Shown: positions 26,034-34,279, numbered from the stretch's first letter. The stretch: 37,484 bases of DNA from Gemmatimonadota bacterium (GCA_028873825.1 JAPPNM010000105.1:1-37484); one strand, 5' to 3'. The notes: generated by a model not told the origin, from the sequence alone. Made by a program: numbers and translations.

Positions 26034-26450
26034 CACGCACACATCGACGGCTCGACCCCGGAGCACGACGCGTACGCGCGATGGGTCACTCGCATGGCCA
26101 CCGGACCGGAGCCCTTCGCGCTCTCGGTGCTCGTTCTCTCCGGTTTCGTTCGCATCGTGACCAACGCGCGGGTGTCTGATCCTCCATCCACGCTTGACGA
26201 GGCATTCGCTTTCGTGTCCTCGCTCACGGAACGCCCGAACGCTCGAATCGTTGGTCACGGTCCCGATCACATGGCGATCTTCGAGCACCTGTGCCGTGCG
26301 GCGGGAGCCATCGGAAAGCTGGTCGCGGACGCCCAGCACGCCGCGGTCGCGATGGAGCACGGATGTACGATGGTTTCGACCGATTCTGATTTTGCGCGTT
26401 TCCCGGCACTCCGGTGGCAACACCCGCTTGGGCGACGAGGGGCCGGTTAG
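25854..26450 (+). pseudogene. Chimera: TonB receptor N-terminus fused to VapC (PIN) toxin
   Basis: This frame has 198 codons. Residues 1-60 equal the receptor signal peptide and the first strand of its CarboxypepD_reg domain (GRIVDDSGRAIP). From about residue 61 the sequence changes to a PIN-domain toxin: STPEHDAYARWV, then FVRIVTNARV, LVADAQHAAVAMEHG and STDSDFARFPALRW. This covers nearly the whole VapC except its first 10-15 residues, so the first catalytic Asp is lost. The usual Glu of SELVLSG is Val here. The later Asp residues (VADAQ, STDSD) remain. The product would be exported, the wrong compartment for an RNase toxin. It is therefore an inactive relic, though still an open frame behind a plausible promoter. 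Confidence 0.75.
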
Positions 26451-26453
26451 TGA

Positions 26454-27497
26454 CGGCGACGTGACGCTGCGGGACGACGGACGGAGCACCGGACCAAGAC
26501 GGACAGGTTCATCGACATCACCGTGGACATCCCCACGTCGGAAGGTCGCTTCTGTCTGGCATTCGAGAACAAGCCGTACGCCCACGACCTCGACGATCAG
26601 CTGAAGGCGTACTACGGGACACGCTTCCTGCTGGTCTACCTGCCACCCGTCCACCGCGAGCCCGACGAGGCCAGCCTTCCGAAAGTGGACCGTGAGCGCT
26701 GGCGGGGACACTTCAGGGTCATGCCGTACACCGGAGGGGATCCGTCCCTCGACGATTGGTTAGCGACCTGCCGCAACGTGTGCGACGCCGACCCGGTGAG
26801 CTGGTTCCTGAGACACGCGGAGTCATTCTGCAAACAGCAATTCGGAGAATCGACCATGACAACCAACCCCGACACTCGCTTCATCCGCGAGTACCTGTCC
26901 GAGAATCCGAGCCACATGCGTGCCGCGCTGGCCGTGCACGACGCCTGGCGTCTCGTGAAGGCGGACGTGTGCGAGCGGTTTCTGGAACACCTGCGCCGCA
27001 CCGTGGAGGACCGGCTGGCCGAGGAGCCGTTCGGCGGCGAAGCCGACATCCTCGTGCGCTGTCGATATGGCGGCGAAAAGAAGTACTCCAACGCCCTATG
27101 GATCACTCGCGGCGCGTGGGGCCGGGACGAAGATACGTCGATCAACGACGGGCGCATCGCAATCAAGCTCGAGTCCGGAGGACCGGGTCCGAACCGCTGG
27201 TACTGGGGCGTCGGCAGCCCGAAACCGGAAGAGGAGCGCCGCGCCGAGTTCATCGCCTCGCTACGCCGTCACGAGCTTTCGCTGGCACATGGTGAGGAAA
27301 ATTGGTGGCTGTCGTGGGAATACCTTCCACGTCACGCTGACTGGGACCCCCTTGTGCCAGAGCTGCACGGAGAATGCGAGGCGGGCGGCGGCCCGATCAC
27401 TGACTGCTACGTCAACGGCCTGCTCAAGATCGCGGCGCTCGCGATTCCGGCGATCAACGAGGTCGAGATGGCCGAACGCGCGGGGACGGGCGACTGA
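26454..27497 (+). pseudogene. PD-(D/E)XK nuclease family protein, N-terminally truncated
   Basis: The open frame starts after a stop at 26451-26453 and lacks any start before GTG 26523, which would give 324 residues but lose the catalytic Asp. In the open frame the motifs are RFIDITV (Asp) and FCLAFENKPYAHDLDDQLKAYY (E-x-K), followed by FLLVYLPP, DDWLATC and a helical C-terminal half with WWLSWEYLPRHADW. This fits the PDDEXK_4-type family linked to defence and mobile loci. The normal N-terminal helical region (about 60-100 residues) is absent. The gene lies between two short matching repeats and next to toxin relics. It is probably a decayed cargo gene, although an alternative start cannot be ruled out. 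Confidence 0.6.
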
Positions 27498-27611
27498 CTC
27501 GTACTCTTGATGCATTCGCCGGGCGACGTACGGACGGAGCCGATCTCTCTCTAGATCGTCGTGACGCTGAGGGACGACGTGGCCGCGACGAACCCGCGGC
27601 GCCCGGATCGA

Positions 27612-27735
27612 ATCCGGGTGTAATGCAGGCGACCGTCCATCGTAGTACGGAACAAATCGGAATCGCGGCGAGCGCCACGCGCGGGAGTGTCACGCCAACG
27701 AGAGGGAACCCGACGATGAAGAACCTGCGAATCCT
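27612..27735 (+). repeat. Transplanted barrel-gene leader (inverted copy)
   Basis: This stretch matches the minus-strand leader and first seven codons (MKNLRIL) of the barrel gene at 23653-23770. Here the start codon at 27717 runs into VEDLFPSA and then a FitB fragment rather than a signal peptide. The frame is continuous with the second propeller gene, so a long unprocessed product could in principle be made. Confidence 0.8.
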
Positions 27736-27769
27736 CGTGGAGGACCTGTTCCCGTCCGCCGTGGGCGGA

Positions 27770-27946
27770 GCGCGGTTGCGCTGCGGTGCGGCCATCCTCC
27801 CGTCGAGTCGGCGCCGCGAGACGCTCTCCTTCAAGATCGAGGCGATGCCGGGCGACGCCTTCGAGGACCGGGTGCTCCCGTTCGACAGCAATGCCGCTCG
27901 TGCTTACGGCCACATGGCCGCCGCGCTCCGCTCCGCCGGGCGTCGT
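27770..27946 (+). pseudogene. FitB (PIN) toxin fragment, copy 2
   Basis: The frame reads ARLRCGAAILPSSRRRETLS, then FKIEAMPGDAFEDRVLPFD, then SNAARAYGHMAAALRSAGR. It matches the middle of FitB toxins and extends farther 5' than copy 1. The catalytic ends are missing. It continues in frame into the propeller gene, whose probable ATG (27914) lies within it. Confidence 0.68.
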
Positions 27947-29142
27947 TGTCGAGGGGCCGCCGTCCGTTTCATCCCGGCGGCCGCCCTCGCGGGGCTTGTG
28001 GCCGCCGCCTGCGGAGAGAGCCCGGTGGCGAACCGCGCGCCCGTCGTGACGGACGACCTCTCCGACGCCGAGGTGTTCGTAGGGGACTCGCTTACTGTGG
28101 ATCTCGCGGGTCACTTCGAGGACCCCGATGGGGACGCGCTGCGGTACGAGGCCGAGACTCCGGCGCCTGCGACGGCCGGGGTGGCGGTGGCGGGCAGCGT
28201 GCTGACCGTGACGGCGCTGGTCTGGGGAGAGGCCACGGTGACGGTGACGGCCCATGATCCCGGGGGACTCGCGGCAGACCAGGAGTTCATGGTGACGGTG
28301 GCTCCGGGCCTCAGGCGGCTGACGAACCACAGTGGCCGCGATTGGTCGCCCGCGTGGTCCCCGGACGGGGCCAGGATCGCCTTCACATCCGCTCCCTACG
28401 GCGTCCCCTCGATCTACGTGATGGACGCGGACGGAAGCGACGTGGAGCGGCTGACGAACAACGGTGCCCTCGATCAGTGGCCCGCGTGGTCCCCGGACGG
28501 GGCCAGGATCGCCTTCCAGTCCCGCCGCGGCGGCAGCACGGATATCTACGTGATGGATGCGGACGGAAGCGACGTGAAGCGGCTGACGAACAGCAGTGCC
28601 CACGATGGGTGGCCCGCGTGGTCCCCGGACGGGGCCAGAATCGCTTTCACGTCCAACCGCGACGGCAACTGGGAGATCTACGTGATGGACGCGGACGGGA
28701 GCGACGTGGAGCGGCTGACGAACAACAGTGCCCACGATGATTGGTCTGCGTGGTCCCCGGACGGGGCCAGGATCGCTTTCGCGTCCGACCGCGACGGCGA
28801 CTGGGAGATCTACGTGATGAATGCGGACGGGAGCGACGTGGAGCGGCTGACGAACCACAGTGGCGGCGATGCGTCGCTCGCGTGGTCCCCGGACGGGGCC
28901 AGGATCGCTTTCACGTCCGACCGCGATGGCAACTGGGAGATCTACGTGATGAATGCGGAAGGGAGCGACGTGGAGCGGCTGACGAACAACAGTGCCCTCG
29001 ATATGTCGCCCGCGTGGTCCCCGGACGGGGCCAGGATCGCTTTTGTGTCCAACCGCGGTCGCGGCGGCCACCAGGAGATCTACGTGGCGTACATCGCAGT
29101 CCGGTGATCGTGCCCGGACTCCGAAGGGCCGGGCCGCCAGCC
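27835..29142 (+). repeat. Direct repeat, propeller unit copy 2
   Basis: This is the partner of 24181-25469, same strand, offset about 3.65 kb. Protein-level divergence is moderate, and the flanking 3' tail after the stop is nearly identical. Confidence 0.85.
27914..29107 (+). CDS. TolB-like six-bladed propeller lipoprotein, copy 2
   Basis: This gene encodes 397 residues from ATG 27914, which gives a lipoprotein signal (FIPAAALAGLVAAAC). An Ig/cadherin-like domain follows (NRAPVVTDDL...FEDPDGDALRYEAETPAP). Six PD40 blades come next, more uniform than in copy 1: PAWSPDGARIAFTSNRDGNW, then EIYVMDADGSDVERLTNNSA. The last ends in AYIAVR. The blades are nearly identical at DNA level with a period of about 132 bases, which favours recombination between blades. 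The TonB receptor and TlpA genes follow 287 bases later. A periplasmic or outer-membrane binding role is inferred; no ligand can be named. No good Shine-Dalgarno is seen before 27914. Confidence 0.85.
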   Translation: MAAALRSAGRRCRGAAVRFIPAAALAGLVAAACGESPVANRAPVVTDDLSDAEVFVGDSLTVDLAGHFEDPDGDALRYEAETPAPATAGVAVAGSVLTVTALVWGEATVTVTAHDPGGLAADQEFMVTVAPGLRRLTNHSGRDWSPAWSPDGARIAFTSAPYGVPSIYVMDADGSDVERLTNNGALDQWPAWSPDGARIAFQSRRGGSTDIYVMDADGSDVKRLTNSSAHDGWPAWSPDGARIAFTSNRDGNWEIYVMDADGSDVERLTNNSAHDDWSAWSPDGARIAFASDRDGDWEIYVMNADGSDVERLTNHSGGDASLAWSPDGARIAFTSDRDGNWEIYVMNAEGSDVERLTNNSALDMSPAWSPDGARIAFVSNRGRGGHQEIYVAYIAVR

Positions 29143-29156
29143 CCTCGCCCCATTTG

Positions 29157-29207
29157 CAATGTAAAGTCAAGATTACATTATGTCATGTGTACTATACATT
29201 TTGACGT
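29157..29207. promoter_or_regulatory. AT-rich operator-like island, copy B
   Basis: This copy has the same three blocks and spacings as 22111-22160 (GTAAAG, 6 bases, TTACATTATGTCA, 7 bases, TATACATTTTG). Here the outer ends also form an imperfect inverted repeat (GTCAA ... TTGAC). It separates the propeller gene from the receptor promoter and is the part replaced by the IS630 remnant in the duplicate. It resembles an HTH-antitoxin or repressor operator, but its regulator is unknown. Confidence 0.5.
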
Positions 29208-29601
29208 TCCAGGAATCCGCTCGGCCCCGCTCTTCGGGGGAACGGTGCCGCTGTTCGCCTCTCGTGGCGCGTCGCCCCGCGAGCTCCCGAGGCGTTGACG
29301 GGGTCGCAGTCCTGGGTAGATTTAGGCGCGCCTAAACCAGAATCAGGCAAGCCCAACCTAACCCAACGTCGAGCCGGTCCCAAGTCGTACTGCAATGAGC
29401 CCGTCGAGTCATACAGCGTACCGCCGCCGCGGAGTCGCATACGCCACGGCGTGCGCACTCGTCGTGTCCGTCCTGGCTTGGGCACTTCCCGTCCTGGCCC
29501 TTCCCGTACCCCTGGCCGCGCAGAACCCCTCCCGCGCCGGCCAAGACATCTCCCTGATCGTGGCGGGCCGGATCGTGGACGACTCGGGCCGGGCCATCCC
29601 G
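29205..29601 (+). repeat. Receptor promoter and 5' end, original copy
   Basis: This is the partner of 25664-26033. It carries the full receptor signal peptide region and continues into an intact gene, so it is taken as the original. Confidence 0.85.
29295..29336 (+). promoter_or_regulatory. Receptor promoter with perfect 16-base palindrome
   Basis: TTGACG (29295-29300), 16 bases, then TAGATT (29317-29322). The palindrome TTTAGGCGCGCCTAAA (29321-29336) overlaps the end of the -10 and the expected start of transcription, a typical repressor position. The TTTAGG/CCTAAA half-sites resemble those of DtxR/MntR-type metalloregulators. Iron or manganese control of the receptor operon is therefore inferred; the regulator gene is not in the window. 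Confidence 0.6.
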
Positions 29602-31686
29602 TACGCCGGCGTGGCGGTAAAGGGCTCCCCGCGCAGCGTCCGGGCTGACGCCGACGGCCGTTTCCGGCTGGCCGGGCTCGAAGCCGGCACGATCGCGATA
29701 GTCGTCTCGGCCCAAGGATACGCGGCCATCGAGACCGAAGTTGACGTGGACGCGGCAAGTACGCTTGCCGTGATCACGCTCGTTCGGGATCCGGTCGCCA
29801 TGGGCGCGATCACGGTGACGGCGACGATGAAGGCCACGAGCGTCGCGGCCTCGCCCGTGAAGGTGAACGTCGTGCCTCGGGCGGTCCTGCAGCGCAGTGC
29901 GACGAACAACTTGGTCGAGGCGATCAGCTACGTGAACGGTCTCCGCCAACAGGTCGATTGCGGCGTCTGCTACACCAACAGCCTCCGCATCAACGGAATG
30001 GAGGGTCCGTACACCGCGGTGCTCATCGACGGCATGCCGATCATGAGCTCTCTCGCGTCGGTCTACGGTCTCAACGGGATCAACCCTGCACTGGTCCAGC
30101 AGGTAGAGATCATGAAGGGTCCGTCGTCAACGCTATACGGATCCGAGGCCATGGCCGGGGTGATCAACGTCGTCACGAAGGACCCGCGCTTCAGCCCGCG
30201 CTTCGCGCTGGATGCTTCGGGGACCTCCGACGCGGAAGGAAACGTCGACCTCGCCCTCTCGACTGAACTCGGCGACGTGAGCGGCGTCCTGTCGGGCAAC
30301 GCGGCGTACAATTCCCGTTTCGTGGACGACAACAGGGACGGTTTCACCGACTTTCCGCTCAACACGCGCGGCGTCGTCTTCGGGAAGATGGACTGGAGTC
30401 CCGGCGGGCAGAGGCGGGCATCGCTCGCCACTAGGTATGTCTACGAGGATCGGTTTGGCGGGGTGGAGGCGTGGAGTGCCGCCGATCGCGGAAGCAGCGA
30501 GGTTTACGGCGAGTCGATTCATACGAATAGGGTGGAGGTGCTCGGCACGTATCTCCCGAGCCGGTTCCCCGACGTCCGTCTCGAGGGCTCCTACGCATGG
30601 CACGACCAGAACTCCTGGTACGGCGACTCGAACTACGACGCCACTCAGCACATCGCCTTCGCGAACGCCCTCTGGGGGCGAATGGTCGGTCGGCACGACC
30701 TGTTGGTCGGCGCCACGGCGCGGTATCAGACCTACGACGACAACACGCCCGCCACGGCCACGGTCGACAGGCGACTGATCCCCGGACTCCTCGCCCAGGA
30801 CGAAGTGCGCATGGCCCGTGGCGCACTGACGGTTCTGGCCGGATTTCGCGTCGACCGTCACGACGAACACGGATTGATTCCGTCCCCGCGCCTGGCGCTG
30901 AAGTGGGACGCTACGGAGCACACCGCGCTGCGCCTGAACGCCGGTACGGGCTTCCGCGTCGTCAGCCTCTTTGCGGAGGACCACGCCGCGCTCTCTGGCG
31001 CCCGCGACGTCGTGATCGCGTCGGAACTGGCGCCCGAGCGCTCCCGGAGCGTCACGCTGAACGCGAACCGGATCATCGAGTTCGGGCCCAACCCAATGAT
31101 GATCGACCTCGACCTGTTCCACACCCGCTTTTCGAACAGAATCCGCCCCGACTACGACGTCGCCCCCAATCTGATCGTCTACGACAACCTGAGCGGGCAC
31201 GCCGTGAGCCGGGGGATCTCGCTCGCGCTCAACCAGAACATCGACTTCGACCGTTTCCGGTACTCCGCCGGCGTGACCGTCCAGGACGTGCATTCGGTGG
31301 ATGCAGGCGGGGTCAGGGAGAAGGACTTCTTCGCCGCGGACGTGCGCGCGGTGTTCGGCGTCACCTACAACATGCGGTCCCTGCCGCTGAGCCTGGACTA
31401 CACGGGGAGCGTTACCGGCCCGATGAGGTTGCCGAGCTACGACGAGCCCTTCGCCCGACCAGAGCGTTCCCCGGCCTATTCGGTCCACAACGCGCAGGCC
31501 ACGATGACCCTCGGCGCCGGTGCCGCGCTCTATCTGTCCGTAAAGAACGTCTTCGATTTCACGCAGCCCAGTCCGCTCGTCGACCCGGCCAACCCCTTTG
31601 GAGACGCGTTCGATACGGCGTACGTCTATGGACCCGTGCGGGGTCGGCACGCCATGCTCGGGCTCCGATACGGGGCGAGCCGTTGA
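29395..31686 (+). CDS. TonB-dependent outer-membrane receptor
   Basis: This gene encodes 763 residues. A signal peptide of about 43 residues (ALPVPLAAQ) is followed by a CarboxypepD_reg-like domain at about 52-125 (VAGRIVDDSGRAIPYAGVAV ... DGRFRLAGLEAG). A plug at about 140-255 shows NSLRINGMEGPYTAVLIDG, VEIMKGPSSTLYGSEAMAGVI and NVVTK. A 22-strand-type barrel fills the rest. The plug carries CGVC at 189-192, an unusual CxxC. Receptors of this build import metal complexes, cobalamin or other nutrients; the substrate is unknown here. The stop overlaps a TTG start for a TlpA thioredoxin, so the two are coupled. The palindrome in the promoter suggests metal-responsive control. Its 5' end is duplicated at 25664-26033. 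Confidence 0.92.
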   Translation: MSPSSHTAYRRRGVAYATACALVVSVLAWALPVLALPVPLAAQNPSRAGQDISLIVAGRIVDDSGRAIPYAGVAVKGSPRSVRADADGRFRLAGLEAGTIAIVVSAQGYAAIETEVDVDAASTLAVITLVRDPVAMGAITVTATMKATSVAASPVKVNVVPRAVLQRSATNNLVEAISYVNGLRQQVDCGVCYTNSLRINGMEGPYTAVLIDGMPIMSSLASVYGLNGINPALVQQVEIMKGPSSTLYGSEAMAGVINVVTKDPRFSPRFALDASGTSDAEGNVDLALSTELGDVSGVLSGNAAYNSRFVDDNRDGFTDFPLNTRGVVFGKMDWSPGGQRRASLATRYVYEDRFGGVEAWSAADRGSSEVYGESIHTNRVEVLGTYLPSRFPDVRLEGSYAWHDQNSWYGDSNYDATQHIAFANALWGRMVGRHDLLVGATARYQTYDDNTPATATVDRRLIPGLLAQDEVRMARGALTVLAGFRVDRHDEHGLIPSPRLALKWDATEHTALRLNAGTGFRVVSLFAEDHAALSGARDVVIASELAPERSRSVTLNANRIIEFGPNPMMIDLDLFHTRFSNRIRPDYDVAPNLIVYDNLSGHAVSRGISLALNQNIDFDRFRYSAGVTVQDVHSVDAGGVREKDFFAADVRAVFGVTYNMRSLPLSLDYTGSVTGPMRLPSYDEPFARPERSPAYSVHNAQATMTLGAGAALYLSVKNVFDFTQPSPLVDPANPFGDAFDTAYVYGPVRGRHAMLGLRYGASR

Positions 31687-32231
31687 GCGCGCGCCCGGTG
31701 GCGAGCACGCGTTTGGCCGGCGGAGCCGTCCTGGCCCTGCTTCTCTCGTCGGGGCAAACGAGCGCCGCCGGCCAGAGCAGTCCCGAAAGCGGCGAGCAGC
31801 CCGACCTCCCGGTCTACGGGCATGCGGACTACGGCTGGACGATCCGTCCGCTCGGCGGCGACCCGGTCGAGCTTGAAGCGTTTCGCGGAGATGTGCTCTT
31901 CATCAACCTGTGGGCGTCGTGGTGCATGCCGTGCGTTCGGGAAATGGAGACGATAGAGCGCCTTGGCGCGCGCCTGGCGGACACCGAAGTCCGCCTCCTG
32001 ATCGTGGCCGCCGAAGGAGAGCGAGCGGTCCGACGGCACCTGCGGCGCCATCCCTATGACCTGTCGATCTATCTGGAGGCCGGTCGGATCCCGCCCGCCT
32101 TCGGGCTTCGCGGGTTGCCGACGTCGTGGATCGTGGATCGGCAGGGGCGGATCGTGGTCCTGCGTCACGGCGCGGCGGTGTGGGATACCGATCAAGTCGA
32201 GCGCTTACTTAGAGCCCTGCTACTGCGCTGA
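31683..32231 (+). CDS. TlpA/ResA-like thioredoxin-fold protein
   Basis: This gene encodes 182 residues from TTG 31683 (TTGA overlap with the receptor stop); GTG 31698 is an alternative. A signal peptide (LAGGAVLALLLSSGQTSAAG) is followed by a thioredoxin fold with VLFINLWASWCMPCVREM (CMPC, C81 and C84), the cis-Pro region GLRGLPTSWIVDRQGRIV, and a C-terminal helix. TlpA-like proteins reduce disulfides outside the cytoplasm. Being translationally coupled to a receptor whose plug has a CxxC suggests the receptor, or the cargo it delivers, as its client. Confidence 0.88.
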   Translation: MSARPVASTRLAGGAVLALLLSSGQTSAAGQSSPESGEQPDLPVYGHADYGWTIRPLGGDPVELEAFRGDVLFINLWASWCMPCVREMETIERLGARLADTEVRLLIVAAEGERAVRRHLRRHPYDLSIYLEAGRIPPAFGLRGLPTSWIVDRQGRIVVLRHGAAVWDTDQVERLLRALLLR

Positions 32232-32368
32232 GCAGCCTCCCCCTTTACGGAAGCTCTCAAGTATCCCGGATAAACCCCTCTCGAGGAGGTCGAACCAGTG
32301 GAAAGCAGTGGCGGCTGAAGTTCCACAAGCGCGCGATACCGTCACGTCCACCGGCATAAGTCCGAATC

Positions 32369-32731
32369 TCACGACGCTGGTTCCCAAAGCTCGATTGCGT
32401 TTCCTTCGGGGTCGTGGATGCGGGCAAAGCGACCGATGCCCTCCATCTCGCTTTCGTGGCTGACCTCGATGTCTGCGGCCCTCAGCTGCGTGGTCATCAC
32501 TTCCAAATCGGCCACGCGAAAATTCAGCATGAAGGTCTTGTCCGCTGCGAAATAGTCCGTGTCGGCTTGGAAGGGCGAGAAGACCGTGACCCCGGACTCT
32601 GTCACCCAGGGCGCCATCTCCATGTTCGTCGGAGCGGGATTGATGCCCAGGTGGTCCTGATACCATTTCGCAAGCCCTTTCGGATCCGCTGCCCGAAAGA
32701 AGAATCCGCCGAATCCCTGAACGCTTTCCAC
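32369..32731 (-). CDS. VOC (glyoxalase/bleomycin-resistance) family protein
   Basis: This gene encodes 120 residues. The GTG at 32731 is chosen because AAAGGAGGT lies six bases upstream; an in-frame ATG at 32758 would place the Shine-Dalgarno inside the gene. Two VOC half-domains are visible: VQGFGGFFFRAADPKGLAKWYQ ending in MLNFRVADLEVM, and RAADIEVSHESEMEG followed by ARIHDPEGNAIELWEP, with the family's terminal Glu metal ligand. VOC proteins bind a metal and act as lyases, dioxygenases or antibiotic-binding proteins. The substrate cannot be told. Confidence 0.85.
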   Translation of the reverse strand: MESVQGFGGFFFRAADPKGLAKWYQDHLGINPAPTNMEMAPWVTESGVTVFSPFQADTDYFAADKTFMLNFRVADLEVMTTQLRAADIEVSHESEMEGIGRFARIHDPEGNAIELWEPAS

Positions 32732-32848
32732 GCTACCTCCTTTCGCTGGTGGCTGCACGATCTACGCATCGGAAGTCTCGCGGAGAGGCTGGTTTACCAG
32801 GTCGCCGGTGACCGGGTCTACTTCCTTGGTGCGCCGCCCGAACGGCCC

Positions 32849-34120
32849 TCAGCGCACCGCCTCGGGCAACCTGCGCACCACGACGCTCGCGACCCCCAGT
32901 TCGCCGAGCTCGATGAAGGCGGCTATGCCGCCGGGACCGAACGCGTCGGGCATCGCGGTCGCGTCGGCGGCGAACGTGCCGACGTAGGCGCCGTCGGCGG
33001 TCACGACGTCGATCGGCCCCGGGCTATTCCAAGTGCTCGGCACGACCAGCCCCGGGTGGCTCGGCCCGATCGACCGCGGCTTTCCGGCGTCTTCGCCCCG
33101 CCGCTGGGCCCAGATGCGTCCCTCCCAGCTCGCGGAGAGCGCCACCAGGATCGAGACTTCGGGGTAGAACACCCGCTTCGGCAGCTCGTAGGTCGTCTTC
33201 TCGCCGGTGGCCGGGTTCACCCGGGAACCGCTATTGCTAACGATCGAGTTGTACGCTCTCTCCATCGCGCCCGTCACCGGCCTGGGCCGAAGCGGCCGCC
33301 GGATGACCCGGGTCTCGCCGGGTTCCGGAGGCGTGATCCGCAGCTCGTACGCGGACGAGTCGGAGTGGACGACGCTGCCGTCCGGTAGAACGGCCGCCAG
33401 GAGCGGCGGCTCGTACACGGGATCCCGTCCGAACGGGGCGTCCGGGTCGGTCCGGCCGTCGCCGCGAGGCGCCAGCCGCCCTTCGACAACGGTGTCGTTT
33501 CGCGCCTCGTCGCCGCCGAGATCCATGCGCCACACCGGACGAGACGCCGGATGGGCAGGATGAGGAGCCCCGCTGGAGCGGAAGGAAACGCCCTCTTCGT
33601 TCGACATGAAGACGCCTCCGCCGCGCGGGTCGGGAAGCAGATTGTGGTAACCGATGTTGCTCGGCGCCATCCGCACCCTGCGCAAGAACTCGCCGTTCGC
33701 GTCGAAAAGCTGGTAGGCGCCGTGTCCCAGGTCTTCCACGACGGCGGTTCCGTCCCGCATCACCGCCACTCCGGTCGGCATCTTGAATTCGCCCGGCCCT
33801 TCGCCCATGGAACCGAACTCGCGCACGAAGTTGCCGGAGGCGTCGAACACCAGGACGCGAATCTCCGGCTCGAAGACGGTCTTGGCGCCGTCGACGACGT
33901 ACAGGTTCCCCCTTGCGTCGAAGGCGGCGGACGCCACGTTCGCGAACATCTCCCAGTCCGCGCCCTCGAGCACGCCGACCCGGAAGACCTCCTCGAAGTC
34001 CGCGTCGAGAGGCCGGTCGCGGCCGGGGAGGTCGATGACTTCCTGGGCCGGGAGATCAAGCGCTGCCGGAAGTACGGCGAGCAGAGAAAGAGCGGCGACG
34101 GCGACGCGTCGGCGGATCAT
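32849..34120 (-). CDS. NHL-type six-bladed propeller protein, secreted
   Basis: This gene encodes 423 residues. A signal peptide ends LDLPAQ at about residue 26. NHL-like repeats follow: [79 protein letters not shown], and a C-terminal blade with [20 protein letters not shown]. Such proteins are abundant in Gemmatimonadota and Bacteroidota, and their ligands are mostly unknown. The gene is divergent from the LuxR-type regulator with 254 bases between them, so joint regulation is possible. A function beyond binding cannot be named. Confidence 0.8.
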   Translation of the reverse strand: MIRRRVAVAALSLLAVLPAALDLPAQEVIDLPGRDRPLDADFEEVFRVGVLEGADWEMFANVASAAFDARGNLYVVDGAKTVFEPEIRVLVFDASGNFVREFGSMGEGPGEFKMPTGVAVMRDGTAVVEDLGHGAYQLFDANGEFLRRVRMAPSNIGYHNLLPDPRGGGVFMSNEEGVSFRSSGAPHPAHPASRPVWRMDLGGDEARNDTVVEGRLAPRGDGRTDPDAPFGRDPVYEPPLLAAVLPDGSVVHSDSSAYELRITPPEPGETRVIRRPLRPRPVTGAMERAYNSIVSNSGSRVNPATGEKTTYELPKRVFYPEVSILVALSASWEGRIWAQRRGEDAGKPRSIGPSHPGLVVPSTWNSPGPIDVVTADGAYVGTFAADATAMPDAFGPGGIAAFIELGELGVASVVVRRLPEAVR

Positions 34121-34279
34121 GCGCCTGCTTCTCCTGTGGGGTGGGCGGGACTCGGAAGGCGATGCGTGACGAGGTCAACGAGTTGGATGCGTTCGGGGGT
34201 GGGATGGTTGCAAGGCGGCCGTGGGCGGATTCGCCGCCGCGCCCAGTCCGGATTCCCCAATTCCTTTGCAGGATCCGGG

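Noticed and set aside
23737-26040. Minus-strand frame of 767 codons over propeller copy 1, and the similar one over copy 2 (27551-29170)
   Set aside because: Regular repeats such as VHHVDLPVAVAVGRESDPGP are only the reverse frame of the propeller blades.
26523-27497. Treating the PD-(D/E)XK frame as an intact gene from GTG 26523
   Set aside because: This start removes the catalytic Asp segment RFIDI and the family's N-terminal region, and the open frame upstream has no start codon.
27580-27640. tRNA-like T-arm: CCCGG-ATCGAAT-CCGGG at 27602-27618, with a CCGCG/CGCGG arm before it
   Set aside because: T54 is replaced by A, the putative anticodon loop lacks U33, the variable region is too short, and no acceptor stem or CCA follows. 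At most it is a decayed tRNA end or chance.
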